Positions 35,777 to 45,884 of a stretch of DNA of 64,000 bases are shown in pieces. A program made the position numbers and the translations under genes. The DNA lies in contig NZ_CP045725.1 in NCBI RefSeq assembly GCF_009646095.1, forward strand, positions 806,001-870,000. The letters run 5' to 3'. Source of the DNA: Raineyella fluvialis. Lineage in GTDB: Bacteria; Actinomycetota; Actinomycetes; Propionibacteriales; Propionibacteriaceae. The notes below the pieces were generated by a model. It was not told the DNA's origin. It saw nothing but the letters and a program-made list of their open reading frames with translations, and did not search any database. Position 1 is the stretch's first letter. The number at the start of each line of letters is the position of its first letter.

Positions 35777-37151
35777 CCACGTACGTCCGGTCGGCGAGGT
35801 CCGCCTCGAGGCGCACCCAGCCCTCCTCGGAGCGCCACGTCAACTCCAGCCGCGAGCCCTCCCCGCCGAGGCTGAACTCGCCGTTGAAGGCCGGATGTTC
35901 GGCCCGCAGCCGGAGCAGGTCGAGGAGGCGGCGGACCACCGGACGCTCCAGCGCGGCGGTGATCTCCTCGTCGGTGTAGGCGTGGCGGTTGATCTCGCGG
36001 CCGACCCCGGTCGCGGCGAGACGCTCCATGTCGTCGCCGCCGGCGAGCAGACCGACGTAGTAGACCTGCGGGATGCCGGGGACGAAGAGCTGGATCGCTC
36101 GGGCCACCAGGTAGGCCTCGTCATCGGCCAGAGCGGCCGGGTAGGTGGCGTTGACCTGGTAGAGGTCCACGTTCGAGGCGGCCCAGCCGGTCGCCTGACG
36201 GGACTCCCCGTGCGTGTTGCGGTGGATCGACTCGACCAGATCGTGCAGCTGGTCGTCGGTGATCAGCCCGCGGACGTCCATCACGCCGATGCCGTCGTGG
36301 GTGTCGAGCACGGTCACGCAGTTCGTCGGGCGGATGTCCAGCCAGCGCCGCAGTGGTTCGGCGTCGCCGGTGCTCAGCCCGTGCAGCAGCAGCGGCGGCA
36401 GGGCGAAGTCGTAGACGAGGTCGACGGCGGCGGCGATCCGCTGCTGCACCTCGTGGCCCGCGTGGACCTCGACCAGCGCCGTCATGCCCAGCTCGTGGGC
36501 CCGGGCCACCAGCTCGTCGAGGAAGGCGTACGTGTCCTCGGTCAGGAAGCACGAGGTGCCCGCGGTCTTCATCGCATAGCCCGCGGCGTCCAACCGGATC
36601 ATCGACACTCCGGCATCGGCCAGCGTGGTGAGGACCCGCTCGAGGTAGGCCCGGCCGGCGGCGTCGCGCAGGTCGAGGTCGACCTGCTGCGGGGTGAAGG
36701 TGGTCCAGACCAGCCGGCGCGTCCCGCCCCAGTCGTACGGGGTGAACGGGAGCCCGGGGCGGGGCCGGAAGATGGTCGCCAGCTGCTCCTCGGTCGCGCC
36801 CTGCGGGAAGACGTCGGCGTAGGTGAGGAACATCCGGGCGGCCGGTGAGGCCTGGCCGCGTTCCAGGACGTCGCGGAACTCGGCGCTGTCGGCGGAGACG
36901 TGGTTGACGATGACGTCGGTCATCACCCCGATGTCGCCCGCCAGCGCGCGGACGTCGTCCCAGCTGCCCAGCCGGGGATCCACGCTGGTGTGGTCGACCG
37001 GGTCGAAGCCGGCGTCCGCCCCGTCGTACGGCGTGAAGTACGGGAGGATGTGGACCCCGTCGAAGAGCCCGGCCAGCGGCCCGGTCAGCAGCCGGTGGAG
37101 GCCCGCCAGGGAGCCGCCGAGCCGGTCGGCATACGCGATGAGCTGCGTCAC
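35754..37151 (-). CDS. sucP: Sucrose phosphorylase (GH13 subfamily 18)
   Basis: Cleaves sucrose (or a close relative) with phosphate to glucose-1-phosphate and fructose, saving ATP. 465 aa, cytosolic. Diagnostic stretches: GVHILPYFTPYDGADAGFDP, FTPYDWGGTRRLVWTTFTPQ, VSMIRLDAAGYAMKTAGTSC (nucleophile Asp), MTALVEVHAG (acid/base Glu), NCVTVLDTHDGIGV (transition-state Asp), ASNVDLYQVNATY and GIPQVYYVGLLAG. Subfamily members differ in acceptor (sucrose, sucrose-6-phosphate, glucosylglycerol), so sucrose is the default call. GTG start overlaps the acyl-CoA ligase stop by 4 nt. A fructose PTS lies 16 kb away. Confidence 0.88.
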   Translation of the reverse strand: MTQLIAYADRLGGSLAGLHRLLTGPLAGLFDGVHILPYFTPYDGADAGFDPVDHTSVDPRLGSWDDVRALAGDIGVMTDVIVNHVSADSAEFRDVLERGQASPAARMFLTYADVFPQGATEEQLATIFRPRPGLPFTPYDWGGTRRLVWTTFTPQQVDLDLRDAAGRAYLERVLTTLADAGVSMIRLDAAGYAMKTAGTSCFLTEDTYAFLDELVARAHELGMTALVEVHAGHEVQQRIAAAVDLVYDFALPPLLLHGLSTGDAEPLRRWLDIRPTNCVTVLDTHDGIGVMDVRGLITDDQLHDLVESIHRNTHGESRQATGWAASNVDLYQVNATYPAALADDEAYLVARAIQLFVPGIPQVYYVGLLAGGDDMERLAATGVGREINRHAYTDEEITAALERPVVRRLLDLLRLRAEHPAFNGEFSLGGEGSRLELTWRSEEGWVRLEADLADRTYVVSADSDR

Positions 37152-38833
37152 AGCACCAGTGTCTCCCTTACCTGCTTGCGCAGCACCTTGCCGAGCATCG
37201 AGCGCGGTAGCTCACCCTCGGCGGTGATCACCCGGCGCGGCACCTTGTAGGCGGCCAGCATGCCGCGGCAGTGCGCGCGGACCTCCGCCTCGTCGATCCG
37301 GGCACCCGGCTCGGCCTCGATGACGGCGACGATCATTTCCGCGCCGTCGTTCTGGCGCTTGCCGACCACCGCCACGTCCTTGACCCCCGGGAACGTACGG
37401 ATCGCCTGCTCGACCTCGCTCGGGGCGACGTTGAAACCGCCGGTGATGATGAGTTCCTTGGCCCGGTCGACGATCGTGGTGTAGCCGTCCTCGTCCACCA
37501 CGACGAGGTCGCCCGTGCGCAGCCAGCCGTCCGCCAGCAGGGTCTTCGCCGTCTCCTCGGGGTTGTGCCAGTAGCCCTGGAAGACCTGCGGGCCCTTGAT
37601 CAGCAGTTCGCCGCGCTCCCCCCGGGCCACCTCACGGGTCGGATCCTCGGGGTCGACGACCTTCATCAGCGTGGAGGGGAACGGCACCCCGATGGTGCCA
37701 GTCCGCCGGGTCGGCCAGAAGGGGTTGCCGAGGGCCACCGGGGAGGACTCGGTCATCCCATATCCTTCGACCAGCAGCCCGCCGGAGACCGACTCCCACA
37801 GCTCGACGACCGGGTCGGTGAGCGCCATCGCGCCACTGATGCAGAACTTCGCCGAGCGCAGCGACACGCCACGCTCGATCGCCGCCCTGGCCGTACGCTC
37901 GTAGATCGGCGGGACGGCGCAGTAGACCGTCGGCGGGAACCGCGTGGCCGCCTTGAGCACGAGGTCGACGTCGAACTTCGGGAAGAGCACCAGGTTGGCC
38001 TGCCGCAGCACCCCGTACGTCAGGTAGAGCGTCATGCCGAAGGCGTGGAACATCGGCAGCACCGCGTAGAAGTTCTCCTTGCGGTACTCGGCGTCCTTCA
38101 TCCACGCCTTGCCCTGTAGCGCATTGCTGTACAGGTTGAAGTGACTGAGCATGGCGCCCTTGGGGTGGCCGGTGGTGCCCGAGGTGTACTGGATCACCGC
38201 CAGGTCGTCGACCGTCGGCCGGGGCACCTCCGGATCCACCGGCGGGTGGGCCAACAGCGCCTTCCAGCGCATCGTGCCCGTCGTGGGCGCGGTGAGCGAT
38301 CCGCGGGTGTCGCGCAGCTTCTTGACCGGCAACCTCAGGGCGGCGCGCATCGCCGCCGGGAACTCCTCGACCATGTTGACCGAGACGAGGGTGTCCGGCC
38401 GGTGCTCGGCCGCGAACCCCTGAAGCTTGGGCGCGGCCACGTCCCAGGCGATCGCCACCCGCGCCCCGTGGTCGGCGAAGAGTTCCTCCAGCTCGCGGCC
38501 GGTGTAGAGCGGGTTGTGCTCCACGACGACGGCCCCCAGCCGGAGCGCCGCGTAGAAGGCGACGACGTGCTGGGGGCAGTTCGGCAGCATGAGCGCGACC
38601 CGATCACCGGGGCGTACGCCCAGCAGGCGCAGCCCCTCGGCGGCCCGGAAGACGGCGTCGCCGAGGGCGGCGTACGTCGTGGTGCGACCGAAGAAGGTCA
38701 TCGCCACGGCGTCGCCCCCCTCGGCGACGGACCGTTCGAACATCGCGAACAGCGACTCGGTGGGGAGGTCGATCTCCGCCGGCACGCCCGGCTGATAGGC
38801 GGAGACCCAGGCGGGCGGGGGGCTGGTGGTCAT
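37148..38833 (-). CDS. fadD: Long-chain fatty acid--CoA ligase
   Basis: ANL-superfamily enzyme that makes acyl-CoA through acyl-AMP. 561 aa. Motifs: IQYTSGTTGHPKGAMLSH (P-loop), VLPMFHAFGMTLYLTYG, EGYGMTESSPVALGNP, WLRTGDLVVVDEDGY, IVDRAKELIITGGFNVAPSEVE and the late PRSMLGKVLRKQVRE with the catalytic lysine. ATG 38833. Chain length preference cannot be read. It is translationally coupled to sucrose phosphorylase, an odd metabolic pairing. 31 nt separate it from the shikimate dehydrogenase stop. Confidence 0.9.
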   Translation of the reverse strand: MTTSPPPAWVSAYQPGVPAEIDLPTESLFAMFERSVAEGGDAVAMTFFGRTTTYAALGDAVFRAAEGLRLLGVRPGDRVALMLPNCPQHVVAFYAALRLGAVVVEHNPLYTGRELEELFADHGARVAIAWDVAAPKLQGFAAEHRPDTLVSVNMVEEFPAAMRAALRLPVKKLRDTRGSLTAPTTGTMRWKALLAHPPVDPEVPRPTVDDLAVIQYTSGTTGHPKGAMLSHFNLYSNALQGKAWMKDAEYRKENFYAVLPMFHAFGMTLYLTYGVLRQANLVLFPKFDVDLVLKAATRFPPTVYCAVPPIYERTARAAIERGVSLRSAKFCISGAMALTDPVVELWESVSGGLLVEGYGMTESSPVALGNPFWPTRRTGTIGVPFPSTLMKVVDPEDPTREVARGERGELLIKGPQVFQGYWHNPEETAKTLLADGWLRTGDLVVVDEDGYTTIVDRAKELIITGGFNVAPSEVEQAIRTFPGVKDVAVVGKRQNDGAEMIVAVIEAEPGARIDEAEVRAHCRGMLAAYKVPRRVITAEGELPRSMLGKVLRKQVRETLVL

Positions 38834-38864
38834 GCGACCAGGCTAGGGGCGCGGGGGCATCACG

Positions 38865-39707
38865 TCAGGCGGCGAGCCGGGCGACCTCCCGCAGTTCGGC
38901 CGGGGTGGCCGAGCCGTAGCCGAAGAACTCCAGGTAGGCCGGGATCTGCTCGAAGAGCATGTCCGTCCCGACCTGGGTGGCGCACCCCCGCTGCCGTGCC
39001 GCGGCGAGGAAGGGCGTGATCTGCTGCTTCATCACCACCTCCCCCACGAACGCGGTCGGTGCGATCCGGGAGACGTCGAACGGCAGCGGGTCGCCGGGCT
39101 CCATGCCCATCGGCGTGGCGTTGACCACGACGTCGTAGCCGTCGGGGTCGTTGTCGCCGACCACGACGCGCAACTGCGGGTGGTGCGCGGTGAGCCGACC
39201 GGCCAGGGCGTCCGCCGACCCGGTCCGGACGTCGTACAACCCCAGCTCGGCGACTCCGGCGGCGGCGAGGGAGGCGGCGATCGCCGACCCGACCCCGCCG
39301 CAGCCGGTCACCAGAGCCCGGGCCCCGGTGGCGGAGCGGCCGTGCCGCTCCATCCCCCGGACGAAGCCCTCGCCGTCGAACATGTCGGCGACCAGCATCC
39401 CGTCCTCGCGGACAAGGACGGCGTTCGCGGCACCGGCGATCCGGGCCGCCGGGCGGACCTCGTCGACCAGGTCGAGGACGGTCACCTTGTGCGGCATGGT
39501 GACCAACGCGCCCCGTACGTTGCTCGCTGTCATCAGCGACCGGAAGGTGGCGGAGAAGGCGGGCTCGGGCAGGCCGAGTGGGACCACGGCCGCGTCGATG
39601 TCGTGCGCCTCGAACCACGGGTTGTAGATCAGCGGGGCCTTGAACGAGTGGGTGGGATACCCGATGTGCAGCAGGACGCCGGTCCTGCCCGAGAGCGATG
39701 TCGTCAT
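38865..39707 (-). CDS. Quinate/shikimate dehydrogenase (AroE family)
   Basis: NAD(P)-dependent interconversion of shikimate (or quinate) and the 3-dehydro acid. 280 aa: substrate domain with IGYPTHSFKAPLIYNPWF and ALVTMPHKVTVLD (catalytic Lys of the MPHK motif), Rossmann fold with ALVTGCGGVGSAIAAS, ATPMGM, and ending region QVGTDMLFEQIPAYLEFFG. The usual opening GxPxxHS(x)SP is changed to GYPTHSFKAP, as in catabolic paralogues. It follows the MFS transporter by 12 nt in a cluster with dehydroquinase and dehydroshikimate dehydratase, so a catabolic role is likelier than aromatic synthesis. Confidence 0.87.
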   Translation of the reverse strand: MTTSLSGRTGVLLHIGYPTHSFKAPLIYNPWFEAHDIDAAVVPLGLPEPAFSATFRSLMTASNVRGALVTMPHKVTVLDLVDEVRPAARIAGAANAVLVREDGMLVADMFDGEGFVRGMERHGRSATGARALVTGCGGVGSAIAASLAAAGVAELGLYDVRTGSADALAGRLTAHHPQLRVVVGDNDPDGYDVVVNATPMGMEPGDPLPFDVSRIAPTAFVGEVVMKQQITPFLAAARQRGCATQVGTDMLFEQIPAYLEFFGYGSATPAELREVARLAA

Positions 39708-39719
39708 CGTCCGATCACC

Positions 39720-41138
<1,419 letters not shown>

Positions 41139-41206
41139 CGAGGTCTCCATTCATCGTTGGATGGTTCTCGTCGTCGGGTCCGGTGGATGCCGGGTTACCA
41201 ACGTGT

Positions 41207-41243
41207 GTACTAACTAGTACATACACCATGTACTATCTGGTAC
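41207..41243. promoter_or_regulatory. Paired TetR-type operators upstream of the transporter
   Basis: GTACTAACTAGTAC (41207-41220) is a 14-bp inverted repeat with 6-bp arms; GTACTATCTGGTAC (41230-41243) is a near copy 23 bp on, about two helical turns. The sequence between (ACATACACCATG) is AT-rich for this genome, consistent with a promoter. The adjacent TetR gene is the probable reader. Confidence 0.65.
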
Positions 41244-41297
41244 ATTGTTGGCAAGACCTGATGTCGAGGAGGAGATCAGATGCGTCGGAAAAGGCCG

Positions 41298-41948
41298 TCA
41301 GTCGGCGGTGCGCAACCAGGAGAGAATGACGTCGACGGCCATCCGACGGTTCTTCGCGCGATGCTCGGGCGAGCCCATGTCGTAGCCGAAGCTGGCCTCG
41401 ACCGTCGGCCGGTTGGTGACCTGGAAGATCGCCCAGGACATCACCATCAGGTGGACGTCGATCGCCGTCACCCCCTGCCGGCAGAACGAACCGTCGTCGT
41501 GGCCACGGGCCAGCACGCCGTCGAGCAGGTCGATCACCGGGGTGTTGATCGGGATCTGCCGCTCGGAGGTGCGCAGGTGCTCGGCGTGGTGGATGTTCTC
41601 GATCGCGACCAGACGCCCGAACTCCGGGTGCGTGACGTGGTAGTCGAAGTCGAACTCGATGATCGTCCGCATCGCCTCCACCGGGGTGAGCGGGGCCAGG
41701 TCGAGCTTCTGCTCGGCCCGACGGATGCCGGTGTACGCCTCCTCCAGCACAGCGGCGTAGAGGCCGTCCTTGCCACCGAAGTAGTAGTAGATCATCCGCT
41801 TGGTCGTCCGGGTGAGCGCCGCGATCTCGTCGACCCTCGCCCCCGACAGGCCCGAGCGGGAGAACTCCGCCGTGGCCACCTGCAGGATCTCGGCCCTCGT
41901 GCGCGCCGCATCCCTCGAGAGTTCTTCGTCCCGCCGACCGTTCCCCAT
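41298..41948 (-). CDS. TetR-family regulator of the quinate/shikimate cluster
   Basis: A 216-aa repressor-type protein. The HTH is at residues about 20-65 (RTRAEILQVATAEFSRSGLSG, cut as EILQVATAEFSRSGLSG; VDEIAALTRTTKRMIYYYFGGKDGLY cut as TRTTKRMIYYYFGGKDGLY). The ligand domain has HVTHPEFGRLVAIENIHHAEHL and is like regulators of aromatic-acid clusters. ATG 41948; upstream in-frame codons add seven residues. It is divergent from aroQ (38 nt) and precedes the transporter on the same strand, with the twin palindromes between. Ligand presumably a hydroaromatic acid or its CoA-free product. Confidence 0.85.
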   Translation of the reverse strand: MGNGRRDEELSRDAARTRAEILQVATAEFSRSGLSGARVDEIAALTRTTKRMIYYYFGGKDGLYAAVLEEAYTGIRRAEQKLDLAPLTPVEAMRTIIEFDFDYHVTHPEFGRLVAIENIHHAEHLRTSERQIPINTPVIDLLDGVLARGHDDGSFCRQGVTAIDVHLMVMSWAIFQVTNRPTVEASFGYDMGSPEHRAKNRRMAVDVILSWLRTAD

Positions 41949-41986
41949 CCCCACAGTCTGACATCCCACCCGATCGGAGCCGAATC

Positions 41987-42436
41987 ATGACCCCCTATGT
42001 CGCCGTCCTCAACGGTCCCAACCTCAACCTGCTGGGCCAGCGCCAGCCGGAGGTGTACGGCCGCGACACCCTCGCCGACGTCGAGGACCTCTGCGCGGCG
42101 ACCGCCGGGGCGGCCGGGTTCGAGGTCCGGTGCGTGCAGAGCAACCACGAGGGTGCGCTCCTCGACGCCGTCCACGAGATGCGCACCGAGGCGGCCGGCT
42201 TCGTGGTCAACGCCGGGGCCCTCACCCACACCTCGGTGGCCCTGCGCGACGCCCTGGTGACGATCACCGGTCCCCTGATCGAGGTGCACATCTCCAACGT
42301 GCACGCCCGCGAGGCGTTCCGGCACCACTCGTACCTGTCCGACATCGCGGCCGGGGTCATCGTCGGCTGCGGGATCGAGGGCTACTGCTTCGCGGTGGAG
42401 CGCGTCCTGACGCTGACCGGGGGTCGTGGTGCGTAA
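41987..42436 (+). CDS. aroQ: Type II 3-dehydroquinate dehydratase
   Basis: Interconverts 3-dehydroquinate and 3-dehydroshikimate by anti-elimination; dodecamer in cytosol. 149 aa with LNGPNLNLLGQRQPEVYGRDTL (catalytic Arg and Tyr), VQSNHEGALLDAVHE, NAGALTHTSVALRDAL and EVHISNVHAREAFRHHSYLS (catalytic His), ending VGCGIEGYCFAVERVL. ATG 41987 with GGAG upstream. The 11-nt overlap with the dehydratase-HPPD gene supports use in quinate/shikimate breakdown. Confidence 0.95.
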   Translation: MTPYVAVLNGPNLNLLGQRQPEVYGRDTLADVEDLCAATAGAAGFEVRCVQSNHEGALLDAVHEMRTEAAGFVVNAGALTHTSVALRDALVTITGPLIEVHISNVHAREAFRHHSYLSDIAAGVIVGCGIEGYCFAVERVLTLTGGRGA

Positions 42437-44354
42437 GGGCATCGCCACCGTCTCGGTCGGCGGCACCCTGGACCGCAAGCTGGAGGCTATCTCCGCCGCC
42501 CGCTTCGACGGGATCGAGATCTTCGACCCCGACCTCGTCTCGTCCCCCCTTTCGCCGGCCGAGTTGGCGCACCGTTGCGCGGACCTCGGGCTCACCATCG
42601 ACCTTTTCCAGCCGATCCGCGACGTCGAGGGCACCCCTCCGGCCGAGTTCGGAGCCGTGCTGCACCGGGTCCGGGCGAAGTTCGCCGTGATGGGTGAGCT
42701 CGGGGTCGACCGGGCACTGGTCTGCTCGTCCGTACGCTCCGATGCCCTCGACGACCGGGACCTGATGGCCGAGCAACTCGCCGCGGTAGCGGAGCTGGCT
42801 GCGGAGGCCGGGATCCACGTCGGCTACGAGGCCCTCGCCTGGGGACGGACGACGAGCCGCTTCGCGGAGGCTTGGGATGTGGTGCGCCGGGCCGACCATC
42901 CGCACCTGGGCGTGGTGGTGGACACCTTCCACATGCTGTCCCGCGAGGACGGCCCGGAGGCCCTCGGCGACGTGCCGGGCGACCGGATCGCCTTTCTGCA
43001 GATCGCCGACGCGCCCCGGTTGGGCATGCGCATCCTCGACTGGTCGCGGCACTTCCGCTGCTTCCCCGGCCAGGGCAACCTCGACATCGCCCCGCTGGTG
43101 GCCGAGGTGCTCCGCCGCGGCTACCGCGGCCCGCTCTCGCTGGAGGTCTTCAGTGACGTGGTCCGCGAGGCCGAGCCGCGGGCCACCGCCCTCGACGCCA
43201 TGCGATCGCTGCTGTACCTGGAGGAGGAACTGCGGGGCTGGTGGGACCGCCCGGAGAACGCCGAGGAACGGCCGCGGATCGACCTCTTCGATCCGCCGGC
43301 GCCGCCCGCCCGGGTGGACCCCGCCTGGGTGGAGATCTCCACCGGGGGGCCGCTCGCCGCCCGTCCGCTGGAGGACCTGCTGACGGCGCTCGGCTTCACC
43401 ACCGACGACCGGGGCGGGTGGCGCAACGGAGCCGCCACCGTGCACCTCGACGAGAGCCCGACCGGTGCTCCGGCCGCCGTGACCGCGCTGGGCGTGGCGG
43501 TGGCCGAGCCGACCGACGTCACCACTCGCGCCGAGGCGATGCTGTGGCCGCGGGTCCGCGGGCCGCGGACCGGCATGCACTCCCCCAGCGGACTGTCGGT
43601 CTATCTGGAGCCGACCGCGGCGACGGGGCACGGCGAGGGCGACTGGCTGGGCATCGACCATGTCGGTGCCTCCGTCGACCCCAACCTGCTGCCCGCCGAA
43701 CAGTCCTTCTTCCGGACCGTGCTCGGTATGGCCGCCGGTGACGTGACCGAGTACATCCAGCCCAACGGCCGGATGCGCAGCCGTCCGCTCACTCCCCGCG
43801 ACGGCGACCTGCGGGTGATCATGTCGGTCGACGACGGCACCCGCCCCGACGAGGCGCGCCGCGGCCTCAACCAGATCGCCTTCGGCGTACCGGACATCTT
43901 CGCCGTGGTCCAGCGCGTCCGGGCCGCCGGGCTGGAACTGATGCCGGTGCCGGACAACTACTACGTCGACCTGGCCGCACGGTTCGACCTCCCCGCGGAG
44001 CGGCTGGCCCGGCTACGGGAACACGGCGTGCTGTACGACCGAGCGCCCCACGGGGAGCTGATGCACTGCTACACCCCGGTGCTCGGGAACGGCTTCTACC
44101 TGGAGATCCTGCAACGGGTGGACGGCTACCGCGGGTACGGGGCACCGAACACACCGATCCGCCTCGCGGCGCACGCCGATCAGCGCTTGCGACCCTTGAC
44201 CCGCCCCAGGGCCGGCCGGTCCACGCCAGGTAGCCGCCGGTGGCGCCGAGGATGCCCCACATCCCGGCGAGCACCGGGCCGGCGAACCGGCCGAGTTTCT
44301 CGGTGTTGGCGACGAGGATGTTCGAGCCGCCGCCGATCATGGCGGCGACGATGA
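42426..44354 (+). CDS. quiC: 3-Dehydroshikimate dehydratase fused to HPPD-like domain (QuiC type)
   Basis: Turns 3-dehydroshikimate into protocatechuate, the exit from hydroaromatic acids to ring cleavage. Residues 1-275 are a sugar-isomerase-type TIM barrel (GIATVSVGGTLDRKLEAIS, GYEALAWGRTTSR, GVVVDTFHMLSREDG, LSLEVFSDVVRE) with metal-binding Glu/Asp/His. Residues about 300-580 are two vicinal-oxygen-chelate modules like 4-hydroxyphenylpyruvate dioxygenase (WLGIDHVGASV, YTPVLGNGFYLEILQRVDGY) as in Pseudomonas QuiC1. GTG start. After PNTPIRLAA (about 44165) the frame becomes Arg-rich and runs antisense into the next gene, so the true C-terminus is probably near 44180 and this end is doubtful. 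Confidence 0.85.
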   Translation: MVRKGIATVSVGGTLDRKLEAISAARFDGIEIFDPDLVSSPLSPAELAHRCADLGLTIDLFQPIRDVEGTPPAEFGAVLHRVRAKFAVMGELGVDRALVCSSVRSDALDDRDLMAEQLAAVAELAAEAGIHVGYEALAWGRTTSRFAEAWDVVRRADHPHLGVVVDTFHMLSREDGPEALGDVPGDRIAFLQIADAPRLGMRILDWSRHFRCFPGQGNLDIAPLVAEVLRRGYRGPLSLEVFSDVVREAEPRATALDAMRSLLYLEEELRGWWDRPENAEERPRIDLFDPPAPPARVDPAWVEISTGGPLAARPLEDLLTALGFTTDDRGGWRNGAATVHLDESPTGAPAAVTALGVAVAEPTDVTTRAEAMLWPRVRGPRTGMHSPSGLSVYLEPTAATGHGEGDWLGIDHVGASVDPNLLPAEQSFFRTVLGMAAGDVTEYIQPNGRMRSRPLTPRDGDLRVIMSVDDGTRPDEARRGLNQIAFGVPDIFAVVQRVRAAGLELMPVPDNYYVDLAARFDLPAERLARLREHGVLYDRAPHGELMHCYTPVLGNGFYLEILQRVDGYRGYGAPNTPIRLAAHADQRLRPLTRPRAGRSTPGSRRWRRGCPTSRRAPGRRTGRVSRCWRRGCSSRRRSWRRR

Positions 44355-45843
44355 GGCCGAGCACCAGCCGATCGGTCATCCCCTCCGCCCGGGCCATCAG
44401 GGGCTCGAGCTCGTCGGCGCGCAGGTTGACGTCCATCCCGTCCTTGTCGAAGCGCTCGACCAGCCGCCGCGCGTACGACGGCAACTCGGTGCTCAGCATC
44501 ACCGCGTCGAGGGTCGCCTCCCGGGCCCGCCCGGCCCAGTAACGCGGATCGAGCCGCTGCAGCAGGAGTCGTTCGGCGAACGGGCTCAGGGCGTCCTCGA
44601 GGGCGAAGGTGGGGTCGAGGCGGCGGCCGAGGCCGTCGACGATGGTGAGCATCCGGACCAGCAGGACGATGTCGGCCGGCAGCGCCAGCCGCTGGTTGCG
44701 GACGATACGGAAGAGGTACTTGCCGACATCGACCATCTTGACGTCCGCCAGCCGGCCTTGCAGGGCGGCGAGCAGGCCGGTGACCTCCTTGCGGAGGGCC
44801 GGCCGGTCCAACCGGCCGCGCGGTGGGGCCAGGGCGACGAGCGCTTCGGCTACCACATTGGGGTCGTTACGGAACATTCCGACGATGATGGCCGCGAACT
44901 GCCGGGTCATCACCGGGGTCATCCGCCCGATCATGCCGAAGTCGATCACCCCGATGGTGCCGTCGGGCTCGATCAGCAGGTTGCCGGAGTGCGGGTCGGC
45001 GTGGAACCTCCCCAGCTCGAAGACCATCCGCAGCAGCATCTCGCAGCTGCGCAGGGCGAGTGAGTGCCGGTCGATGCCTTGGGCGTCGAGGGCTGCGACG
45101 TTGTCGACCCGGATGCCGGTCAGCCGCTCCATCGTCAGCACCCGGCTGGAACTGGTGTCCCAGTGGATCCAGGGGATGTGGATGCGCTTGTCGTCGGCGA
45201 AGAAGGCGCCGAACTCCTCGCACGCGTGCGCCTCGATGGTGTAGTCCATCTCCGCCCGCAGCGCCCGGCTGAACTCCTCGACCAGACCCCCGACGCCGAT
45301 GTCGCCGAAGAACCCCCGGTTGCGTTCGAGATGGCGGGCGATGTTGCCGAGGATCTCGAGATCCTCCGCGACCTTGTCGACCACCCCGGGCTTGCGCACC
45401 TTCACCACGACGTCGCGCCCGTCGTGGAGGACGGCCGCGTGCACCTGCCCGATCGAGGCGGTCGCGATCGCGATGTCGTCGAAGGAGGCGAAGAGTTCAC
45501 CGACATCGGCGCCGAGATCGGCCCGGATCACCGCGCGGATGTCCTCGACGGGGATGGGTGGCTCGGAGTCGGTCAGCGTGCTGAGGGCGTCGCAGTAGGC
45601 GTCGGGCAGCAGGTCGCGGCGCATCGACAGCGCCTGGCCGAACTTCACGTACGTGGTGCCGAGATCCCGGAACGTCTGGACGAGGATCTCGGGGCGGATG
45701 TCGTCGGCATCGCGCGGATTGACGTAGCCGTGGCCGAGCGCCGGCAGCCAGCGGCCGAGCCCGGCCTGGTAGGCCGTGGCGTACAGACCGTTGCGGGAGA
45801 GCACCTGGGCGATCTCTCGATACCGCTGGAGGTGACCGGGCAT
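44180..45843 (-). CDS. ABC1/UbiB-family atypical kinase, one apparent frameshift
   Basis: Membrane-associated atypical kinase/ATPase of the ABC1 (UbiB/COQ8) family linked to isoprenoid-lipid homeostasis. Marks: TYVKFGQALSMRRDLLPDAY (KxGQ motif), ATASIGQVHAAVLHDGRDVVVKVRKPG (partly ATASIGQVHAAVL), LRAEMDYTIEAHACEEF, ELGRFHADPHSGNLLIEPDG and IGVIDFGMIGRM. The end has a hydrophobic helix pair (LVLGLIVAAMIGGGSNILV, GPVLAGMWGILGATGGYLAW). One added base in GGCCCTGG near 44212 turns the tail into GRPLGRVKGRKR and stops at 44180, giving about 554 aa. ATG 45843 chosen (MPGHLQRYREI); ATG 45858 is possible. Confidence 0.87.
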
Positions 45844-45884
45844 GCCACCACCGTACATGGCACCCGCCGTGCCACGATGCATCC

